Below are positions 1-8,400 of a DNA stretch of 64,000 bases, piece after piece. The notes under the pieces were generated by a model. The model did no database searches. It had not been told where the DNA came from and was given only the letters and a program-made list of their open reading frames with translations. A program made the position numbers and the translations under genes. Source of the stretch: Treponema sp. (GTDB lineage Bacteria; Spirochaetota; Spirochaetia; Treponematales; Treponemataceae); NCBI GenBank assembly GCA_017938365.1, contig JAGBBT010000109.1, positions 1 to 64,000 of the forward strand, in the 5' to 3' direction. Positions within the stretch are counted from its first letter, which is position 1, and each line of letters starts with the position of its first letter.

Positions 1-140
1 CAATGTCTGCAACAATCGAAGAAATTCCATATTCACTTTTGCACAAAATTACAAATAGAATTACAAGCGAAGTTGAAGGAATTAACCGCGTTCTTTACGA
101 TTTAACTCCAAAACCAATTGGAACAATCGAATGGGAATAA
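1..140 (+). CDS. guaA: GMP synthase (glutamine-hydrolysing), C-terminal end only
   Basis: Only the last 45 or so codons are in the window; the gene enters from the left edge with codons in frame at position 3 and stops at 138-140. The peptide contains SEVEGINRVLYDLT and ends in PIGTIEWE, which matches the very conserved GuaA C-terminus (NEVNGISRVVYDI...PPATIEWE in E. coli). This end belongs to the dimerisation domain that helps bind XMP. The enzyme makes GMP from XMP, ATP and glutamine in purine synthesis. A clear terminator follows, so transcription of guaA probably stops before the lipoprotein genes. Confidence 0.9.
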   Translation, partial: MSATIEEIPYSLLHKITNRITSEVEGINRVLYDLTPKPIGTIEWE

Positions 141-171
141 TTTTTTTATTTAGATAGATTTTATTTACTGT

Positions 172-210
172 AAGAGTCTAAAATTCAAAAAATTTTAGAC
201 TCTTTTTTTT
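172..210 (+). terminator. Rho-independent terminator of guaA
   Basis: A 14-bp arm at 172-185 (AAGAGTCTAAAATT) pairs with 191-204 (AATTTTAGACTCTT) around a 5-base loop, and the T run continues to 210. It lies 31 bases after the guaA stop. The mirrored A run on the left is short, so it serves mainly the plus strand. Confidence 0.9.
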
Positions 211-211
211 G

Positions 212-239
212 TTGCAAAGATAATTATATATGATAGAAT
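212..239 (+). promoter_or_regulatory. Putative sigma-70 promoter of the lipoprotein pair
   Basis: TTGCAA at 212-217, a 16-base spacer and TAGAAT at 234-239, preceded by TGA so that the -10 is of the extended type. Transcription would start near 246, giving a leader of about 34 bases that includes an eight-T run just before the Shine-Dalgarno site. Inferred from consensus only. Confidence 0.55.
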
Positions 240-279
240 TAATAGATGTAATTTTCTGTTTTTTTTGAGAGTTAAAATT

Positions 280-3200
280 ATGAAAAGCTACTTAAATAAA
301 TTATTTATATTTTTATTTTCTTTGTTCATTTTATCATGTGATGTAGGATTGGGTGATGAAGTTGATTTAGTTGCACCAGAAATTCACATATCAAAAATGA
401 TATCTGGTGAAAGCGAAATTAATGGTTCTGAATTATCAGGTGGTGTTTATTGTAGGCGTAATGTTTCATTTATTGGAATTGCAACTGATAATATAAAAGT
501 TGAATCTGTTTATGCTGAAATAAAATGGAGTAATGAAGATTCTTTTAATCATGTACAAGATGCAATTTTAGACGGTAATAATTTTACTTTTAATATAGAT
601 TTTGAAAAAGAAGGTACAGCTTATTTAAAAATTGTTGTTACAGATAAAAGTGGTAACTATGGTATAAAATCCTCTAAAGTTGTTACATTGTTGATTGATG
701 ATACGGCACCTGTAGGTTCAGCTTGGTATATAAATCGTAAATTAAATGGTATTCAGTACAGTTTAAAGGATATTGATGAATTAAAAAATATTGATTTTAC
801 AAATTCTCAAAATAAAGATGCAGCTCAAAATGTTGCCTTTTCTATACATTCTGCATTTAATGATTCAATGGGGATAAAACCAAATTCAATTTCTATTGAG
901 ATTCGAGATGAAAACGGTGAATTTATTTGTGAAGTTCAAAATTCTGAAAGTAGTTTATATTCTCCAGTTTTTGAGATTACTCATGATTTGCTTGTTGCTA
1001 ACAGAAGTGAACTTAGTACAGGTAAACATTTTTTACAGGTTTGGTACAATGCCGAAGATATTGTAACTTTACCAGAATCTAATAAAGTTCAAAGTGAACC
1101 TGTAGAAGGTGGTTGGTTTGTTTGGTGGCCTGAAAGTGATAATCCTAAAGTTTCCTTACAACCTGCTGTTGATACACAAAATCAAATTTACATTAATATA
1201 GATGCAACAATAATGCTTACAAGTTTTGATGATGATGCATTAAAAGAAACTTATTGTGCACTTTTAACTACTGATGAATACAGTTCAATCTCTTCGACTT
1301 GGTATGATAATCCTGAAAGCATTATAAACGCTGTTACGGATAGTGAAAAAGCTAGACGAACTAATCATAAAACCTATACTACAGAAAGAGACAATACAGC
1401 TATACTTTTTGCTCCAAATTTACCTCAGGTTATGCATTTGCTTGTATATGAAAAAGAAAATGCTGATAAAGTTATATATCGTGATTATCTTGTGAATGTA
1501 ACTGACTCTTCGGCTCCTATTTTGTTTGTTTCAAGTCCTGAAAATAATTCAATTCCGAATGTTACAATGAAAGATTCAAATTCTCAACTGAAAGCAATGA
1601 TTAATATTTCTGGACAGACTTTAGATACTTCTGGTTGTGAATATTTAGAATTTGTTTGGGTTCCTGATTGTATTGCTAATTCAGGAAAACGCTCATTAGC
1701 TGAAGAATTTCTGTCATCGTTAGATTCCGCTGAAGAACACAAAGTATACTATCCTGAAAAAAATGAAAAATATAAAGTTACAGAACTAGAAAACGGATTA
1801 AAACTTTGGTCTGTAAAACTTGATGATGCAGAAACTTTAGATACTGGATTTAAAAAACAAATATTTGATTTCGAAATAGATTTATTGAATGATTTTATTT
1901 GTAATGAAATTAATGAAAAGATTAACGAAAAGTACTTTCTGGTTAAATTAACTCGCAAAGATGATAATTTTATATATCAAGAGTATAAACTTTCTGTTGA
2001 TGTTACTAAACCTATAATAAAGGTTAATGGATTTGATAATGATATGAATCTAGTTGAGGATTCTAAAGATATTATATTTGAACTAAGTGCTAGTAAATCG
2101 ACAGGTTTAGCAATTGATTCAACAAAGTATAAAATTGAACGAGTTGATGTTTCTCCTTCAGAAATATTGGAAGGTAGTTATGATGATACTTCTAAGACTT
2201 ACAAAGTTAGTATTTTAAAAACTGAATTACAAGAAATGTCTGCAAAAAATATTAAACCTAGTTATAGGTTTTACGCAGAAGATATATTCGGTAATGAAGG
2301 TTTTGTTCAAAAAACAATTGTTATTAGTAATTTGCCTCAGTTAAATAGTATTACTTCTTCAGCGCCTACAGTTTGTAAAAAAGATGATAAAATTTTTATT
2401 AATGCAAATTTTTCTAATATTGTTTTTGTTGACGAATCGAAAAAGCCTTATTTAAAACTTAATGGAATTAAAAATAATGGTGAAAATTATGATAGGGGGG
2501 GGGCTGATTATTATAGTGGTTCTGGGTCTCAAACAATTACTTTCCTTTATACAGTTCAAGAAGGTGATAGTGCAGAAAAACTTGAAGTAAATAACGAAGA
2601 AGGACTAGGACCTATAGAAACTAACGGAGATGCAAATCTTATAAATGGAGAAAAAGTTCATTTAACAACTTTACCTTCTGGTAAAAATTTACAAGATTAT
2701 AAATCTATTTGCATAGATGGTATTTCTCCTAAGATTACAAAAATTGATATTGAGAGTGATTGTAGTTCTGAGAATAAAAATAATAATATTTCATATTTAC
2801 AGGAAGGAAGAAATGTAACTGTTAGCGTTACTTTTTCTGAAAATGTATTTGTGCAAGGAACCCCAAAATTTTTATTTGATAATGGTCTAGAATTACCTTT
2901 TACATCTGCAACTTCAACTAAAATTATATTTAGTAAGAAAATTGAAAATTCTGATGTAAATGGAAGGTTAGAATATTTTTCTAATTCATGTATTGTTGAT
3001 TATGAATGTATAAAAGATAATGCTGGTAATTCTGTTAACTTGTTATTGGACTCTAAAGAAACTTCTAATATTTATGTTGATACTGAAAAACCTGCTATTC
3101 CGTTAATTATAGACAATAATACAAAAACAAATTTAATTGGTGGAAAAAAACAAAATCAAGTTAAGTTTGAGTTAAAATATGAAGCTAGTGATTCTGATTC

Positions 3201-5397
3201 AGTTGTTTTAGAATATTCTCTTGATGGTGGAAGTTCATGGGATACATATACATATTCTGATGTTGTAACTGTTTCTGAATTTGCACAAGTTACGGCTCGT
3301 AGTAAAGATTATGCAGGTAATTATTCAAATCCTGCAAATATTATAAAACTTGATATAAATAATTCTTTCCCTGACTTTATAGTAGAATGTATAAATCAAG
3401 ATGGTTCTTATTCTGTTGGTGATGTTCTGAAGTTTAAAGTTTCTTTTGCAGAAAACGTTTCTATAAGTGCTAATTCAGGAGCATATATAAAAATAAGTGG
3501 ACAAAAAAATGAAGATGTTATTTCTGAAAATGCAAAGGCTATTCTCAGTTCAAAAGAAGCTCAAAGTAGTGTTTCGTTTGCCTTATTTGAATACAGAATT
3601 CAAAAAAATGATAATTTTACTTTGATGATTAAAAAGGCTGATGTAAATCTTAGTGGAATATCAGATTTATATGGATTTGAACAGGGCTCAAAAATATTAA
3701 GTTCTGATTGTAAGCGTAATATTATTTGTGATGGAGTTCCTCCAGTGGTGATGTCAATGACACCAAATAATGGAGAAAAAAGTGATAATAATGTTTATCA
3801 AAACGGAAATAAAATAAAAATTGTATTTAATGAAGAGATTCAAAAAGGTTCTGGAAATATAATTTTACGCCAAGTATATGGTTGGGGAATTCCTCCTGTA
3901 TTGACTTCTGAAGAATATAATATAATTTGTAGTAAGCTTGATTATGACGATAAGAATATTTTGGTAAGACAAAGTGAAGACGGAGTCTTTTTAGAAGATA
4001 TGGAAGAATTGAACAAAGCTCCTGAAGATCGTTTTGATAATAAACAATATCATGGAACAGGACAGTATATAGGCCCGTATAAAAAATCTTCTCATGGATT
4101 AGATGGTGTGAATCCTGATATCTCCACAAAATTTGTTTTAGATTTTGATATTGGTATTTTTGAAACAGACGAACCTCATTACATCGGAAAAACTTTTGAT
4201 GATAATCATTCTTATAAAGAACCTTCTATAAAAACATCGGTAAATGAAATTCGAGGTGCTTTAGAAAAATCAGGATTGCATCAAAGAGTTTTAGATGTAA
4301 CTTTACCTTTAGTTGAGATTGGAGATGATAATAAAACTGTAACACTTACTTTTCCTGCAGGATTAATTGACAAAAATGATGAGCTTCCAAATGGACGAGA
4401 ATGGGAACTTGTTATTGAAAAGGGTGCTTTTTTAGATATAACAGGAAATGAATTTGGAGCAGATTTAACAACAAATGATGCAATTCAATCGGAAGGAAAA
4501 CAAACAGAAATTTCTGATACTTGGAAAAGAGGACGTTCTTCTATAAGTGATGACTCAAAACCTGTTGTTTTATTAAAAACCTACGGTAACGAATCTTTTT
4601 ATTCTGATAAAGTTGCAACACCTTTTATTCGTGTAGATCGCTATAGTTATGGTTTGAAAATATTTCAAAGTGATTCTGATGGTAACAAAACTTCTCAAAT
4701 AGAGAATGATGGAATTAAACCAACAGGATTTGTTCGTGTTCGTATAGACTGTGAAACAAAAGGTGCCAAAATACTTTATAATTCTGACAAAACTACAAAA
4801 TCTGAATCCGATACTCCTAATGATGGAATAAAAATAGAGGGTGATAATGAAGATTGTCGTTCTTATATTACAACAACAGAACCTAAAATCCCTGATCTTA
4901 ATAGTTTAACTAAGGATTATATAGGATTTTTTGCAGCTGGTTCTGGGGATTATAAAAAATCTTGTAAAGAGATAATTGCAGCTTACGCAACAAAGGATAA
5001 TTTTACAAATTCTGAAATTGGTACTGAAGGTGTATTTCAAACTGTTGCATGGTTTAATAATCCTACTTCTAGTGATGGAACGTCTTCTGCAGATTGTGAT
5101 GGAGAAGATCTTTCAATTCGTGGAACAACAGGTTTTGCAGGAGAGCCTTCAATTTCTCCTTTCCCATTAAGAGACTCAAAAATTGGTTCTCCTTATTTAA
5201 GACGAGCATATAGAGAAGAAACTTCAGTTAATAATAGCAAAGATTATTATTGGGTAAGTTATGAAATATTAGTTTTAGCTTCTTTTAGTAATTATACTTA
5301 TGGCAAAAGCGTAGGATACTATGATTGGGCTAAAAACTGGGGAATTTTAAAACCTGGAGAGCTTACAAAATGTACTGGAATGAAAAACTGGAAATAA
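280..5397 (+). CDS. Giant Ig-like repeat surface lipoprotein, first of a tandem pair
   Basis: A 1705-residue predicted lipoprotein. The ATG at 280 is chosen over an upstream TTG at 265 because GAG at 267-270 sits about nine bases before it and the signal peptide then starts MKSYLNK. Cys20 follows the lipobox LFILS, and the next residues are DVGLGDEVDL, shared exactly with the next gene. The body consists of Ig-like or cadherin-like modules: FVWWPE at 280-285, several modules of the form 'VTFSENV.V.G.P.L' from about 690 to 1200, and YSLDGGSSW near 976. A segment near 1485 (VRIDCETKGAKILY) resembles a chitobiase C-terminal-type fold. Nine consecutive Gs lie inside the reading frame at codons 739-742. 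No catalytic motif is visible. A surface or adhesion role is inferred from the architecture only. Two further paired genes of this kind could exist elsewhere in the genome. Confidence 0.85.
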   Translation: MKSYLNKLFIFLFSLFILSCDVGLGDEVDLVAPEIHISKMISGESEINGSELSGGVYCRRNVSFIGIATDNIKVESVYAEIKWSNEDSFNHVQDAILDGNNFTFNIDFEKEGTAYLKIVVTDKSGNYGIKSSKVVTLLIDDTAPVGSAWYINRKLNGIQYSLKDIDELKNIDFTNSQNKDAAQNVAFSIHSAFNDSMGIKPNSISIEIRDENGEFICEVQNSESSLYSPVFEITHDLLVANRSELSTGKHFLQVWYNAEDIVTLPESNKVQSEPVEGGWFVWWPESDNPKVSLQPAVDTQNQIYINIDATIMLTSFDDDALKETYCALLTTDEYSSISSTWYDNPESIINAVTDSEKARRTNHKTYTTERDNTAILFAPNLPQVMHLLVYEKENADKVIYRDYLVNVTDSSAPILFVSSPENNSIPNVTMKDSNSQLKAMINISGQTLDTSGCEYLEFVWVPDCIANSGKRSLAEEFLSSLDSAEEHKVYYPEKNEKYKVTELENGLKLWSVKLDDAETLDTGFKKQIFDFEIDLLNDFICNEINEKINEKYFLVKLTRKDDNFIYQEYKLSVDVTKPIIKVNGFDNDMNLVEDSKDIIFELSASKSTGLAIDSTKYKIERVDVSPSEILEGSYDDTSKTYKVSILKTELQEMSAKNIKPSYRFYAEDIFGNEGFVQKTIVISNLPQLNSITSSAPTVCKKDDKIFINANFSNIVFVDESKKPYLKLNGIKNNGENYDRGGADYYSGSGSQTITFLYTVQEGDSAEKLEVNNEEGLGPIETNGDANLINGEKVHLTTLPSGKNLQDYKSICIDGISPKITKIDIESDCSSENKNNNISYLQEGRNVTVSVTFSENVFVQGTPKFLFDNGLELPFTSATSTKIIFSKKIENSDVNGRLEYFSNSCIVDYECIKDNAGNSVNLLLDSKETSNIYVDTEKPAIPLIIDNNTKTNLIGGKKQNQVKFELKYEASDSDSVVLEYSLDGGSSWDTYTYSDVVTVSEFAQVTARSKDYAGNYSNPANIIKLDINNSFPDFIVECINQDGSYSVGDVLKFKVSFAENVSISANSGAYIKISGQKNEDVISENAKAILSSKEAQSSVSFALFEYRIQKNDNFTLMIKKADVNLSGISDLYGFEQGSKILSSDCKRNIICDGVPPVVMSMTPNNGEKSDNNVYQNGNKIKIVFNEEIQKGSGNIILRQVYGWGIPPVLTSEEYNIICSKLDYDDKNILVRQSEDGVFLEDMEELNKAPEDRFDNKQYHGTGQYIGPYKKSSHGLDGVNPDISTKFVLDFDIGIFETDEPHYIGKTFDDNHSYKEPSIKTSVNEIRGALEKSGLHQRVLDVTLPLVEIGDDNKTVTLTFPAGLIDKNDELPNGREWELVIEKGAFLDITGNEFGADLTTNDAIQSEGKQTEISDTWKRGRSSISDDSKPVVLLKTYGNESFYSDKVATPFIRVDRYSYGLKIFQSDSDGNKTSQIENDGIKPTGFVRVRIDCETKGAKILYNSDKTTKSESDTPNDGIKIEGDNEDCRSYITTTEPKIPDLNSLTKDYIGFFAAGSGDYKKSCKEIIAAYATKDNFTNSEIGTEGVFQTVAWFNNPTSSDGTSSADCDGEDLSIRGTTGFAGEPSISPFPLRDSKIGSPYLRRAYREETSVNNSKDYYWVSYEILVLASFSNYTYGKSVGYYDWAKNWGILKPGELTKCTGMKNWK
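2495..2503 (+). repeat. In-frame nine-G homopolymer within the lipoprotein gene
   Basis: Nine Gs in a row encode part of an Arg-Gly-Gly-Ala stretch at codons 739-742 of the first lipoprotein. Runs of this length are very rare in DNA this AT-rich; only one other was noticed in the window. A one-base slip would truncate the protein before its last 960 or so residues. Confidence 0.9.
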
Positions 5398-5414
5398 AAT
5401 TGGGGAGATAAGAT

Positions 5415-8400
5415 ATGAAAAGTATAATAAGTTTTTTTAAGAAAAGTTTTTTTATTTACTCTTTATTTTTATTAATGTTCTTATCTTGTGATGTAGGACT
5501 TGGTGATGAAGTTGATTTAGAAGGGGCTACAGTTACAGTTACTTCCCATAAAGATAATGATTATGTTTCTAGAGTTTTCAGACTTATGGGAACAGCTTAT
5601 GATAAATTAGGTGTAACTAGTATCACAATTGATTTTGACGAGGCTGATTTACATTATAGAATGTTAGAAGATGGAACTTGGCAGAAAAAAAACTCAAATT
5701 CAGATTGGAGTATAATGGATTCGTCAAAGGCAAATTCCATTATTAAAGATAATAAAGTAATCTGGAGTGTAGAAGTTAATACCTCTGAATCGACTGTTCA
5801 AACTGGTTCTACTTATAATTTTTCAATTGTTGCCTATGACAAAATGAAGAATACAAATAAGAACTCAAAAGTTGACGGGTCTCTTTTGGTAGACGAAAAT
5901 ATTCCGTTTGTAAGTATTAATCGACCTGAATTATACAGTAATTATTCTGCTATAGAGGATGTATTTCAAAAATTTACTTTAAAAGATGGGAATGTTATTT
6001 CTAAATTATTAAATGGTGAGATTAAAGTAGATGGTAGACAAGATAATGCTTTTTCTTTTAGAGAATTAAGAATAGAATTTGATGATGGAACAGTAGATAG
6101 CTTAAATGTTAATTCTGAAAATAACAGAGAAAATTTAATTGAAGTTTCTACAGAAGAAATTTCTAACAAATATACATTTAAAAGAAATAAACTTTATTTT
6201 TCAAAAACATTAAAAGTTGGTGAAGATAACATAACTGATTTACGAACTTGGATTGTTAATGTAAAACCGTCGGATTGGATTTCCGAAGAAAAAAATACTG
6301 AGTTATTAAGTGGTAAACATATAATTCGTGTCGTTGCTACTAGTATAAGTAATTCAAATGCTTGGGAAAGAAAAGTATTAGGTTATTTTGTTTGGTGGCC
6401 AGAAGCTGATAAACCTTGGATAAACTTATATTCAGGGGAATCAGAAGAAAATAACGCTTCTAATTCTCCTGTGTATCCTAGTTCAAAGATTTATGGGCTT
6501 GTTCAGGATGACGATGGAATTTTAACTCTTTCTTACAAGCTTTTTAAGAAAAATGAATTAAATGAATTTCTTTCTGTAAAGGAAGGTCAATTAACGCTAT
6601 CTGAAGAAAATGCAAAATCTTCTGATTTTGATATTAGTGTTCCTTCTGAGAGTGGAATATATAAATTGGAAGTTAATACAACTGATTTATATGATAATTC
6701 AGATTCTGTCGTAAAATATTTTGAAATTTTAGATGTAAAACCTCCAACAATAGAAATTTTATCGCCAACAGAGAATTCTTCAATTTTGAATTCCACAGGA
6801 AAAATAAAGTTTGTTGGTAATATAATTGATGATGGAAATGTTCAATCTGTAAAACTCGTATATTTGAATCCTAATATTAATACCCCTGAAAATAAAATCA
6901 AATTTATTAATAGTGCAGAAAAGGATTGGGATTTGCAAAACGGAAAAGCAGATTCTTTAGGTAATATTGTTTATTCTGTCAATTTGAAAGAACCTGTTTT
7001 TGATAAACAAAATAAAAATAATATATATTCATTTGAAATTGAATTTGATTTATTTGATGATTTAGGTATTGGAAAAAGTAAAAAATTAGGCTCTCAAGAA
7101 TTTATTTTTAAGGCTGTTGATAGTAGCAATACATCTACGGTTTCATTATATACATATACAGGTGATGCAGAGTCTCCTAATTTAACAATTGATTCAATTA
7201 TCATAAATAATGACAGTAATTATTCTTTTGACGAAAATAATGTTCCAACGCTTCCACCTTTAAAAAAAGATGATATTTTAACAGTTCGTGGTACATGGAG
7301 TGATAATTCTACAGATATATTAAATGATCCTTCTAAAATTAATGACATTCGCTTTAGTTTTTTGGATAAAGACTTTGATGTTCAAAAAAATGATGATGGA
7401 ACTTGGTTTGCAAATATAACTGATGTTCCTTCTTCTAGTGGGGTTATTTTAGCTTCTATCGAAGATTTTGGTGGAAATGTAAAAAGGGTAAATAAGACTA
7501 TTTTTATTGATTCTTCAGAAACTAGATTGGATAGAATCAGTTCTGATAACGATGACGGTGCGTATAAAGCTAATGATAATATAAGAATTAATCTTGATTT
7601 CACTAAAAATGTAAATTTTGAAGGAAATAATCCATCTTTAATTTTGAATAACGGTGGTATCGCAAATTATAGTGAAGGTAATGGTACTTCAAAAGTTGTT
7701 TTTGAATATGTTGTGAAAAACGGAGACGATATACAAAAATTAGATGTAAAAACAATTGATTCTTCTGATTGTGTATGGAAGGATTCTTCAACAAAAAAAG
7801 AATTTGAAGTTGAGGTTCCTGTTTCTTCAAATACATTGAATTCTAGAAATATAAGGGTTGATACGATTTTACCTAAAATTAATGCTATAAATGTTGTATC
7901 TTCTGCTGGATATTATAAATCAAACTCTTCCATAATATTATTATTGGAATTTACTGAAGATGTTAATATAACAAATGTAAATAATTTAGAATTAAAGTTT
8001 AAGCACAAAAATGATGGTAGTGATGTAAAAACTTCTTTGGCTTCTAGTACAGGCTCAAAATATGTTTTATTTACTTATAATGTTTCTAATGGGGATAATT
8101 CAGATAAGCTTTCTATAGATTCTGTTATTAGTGAAGATGTAATTGTATTAGATGTCGCAGGAAATCAGCTTTTGGATTGGTCATTGCCTAATTCTACTTT
8201 TGATAAAACTCTTGTTATAGACACAGATAAGCCTTCTGTTCCAACGGTTAAACCTAATTGGAATGGAAATATTGTTATTGATGAAAACGGAACAAGTTTT
8301 TCAGTTACAGGAGAAGACGGTGCTTCCATAGAATATTCCTTGAATGGTGGTAGCAGTTGGCAGGTATATTCTTCTCAAGTTGAATTAATAAATAACGGTT

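Noticed and set aside
2495..2503. Poly-G tract as an assembly or sequencing error
   Set aside because: Nine Gs keep the 1705-codon frame open and encode a plausible Gly-rich loop; one base more or fewer would break it. Error cannot be fully excluded without reads.
3827..4129. 100-codon minus-strand frame within the first lipoprotein
   Set aside because: Shadow frame in low-complexity AT-rich coding DNA without a start signal or family match.
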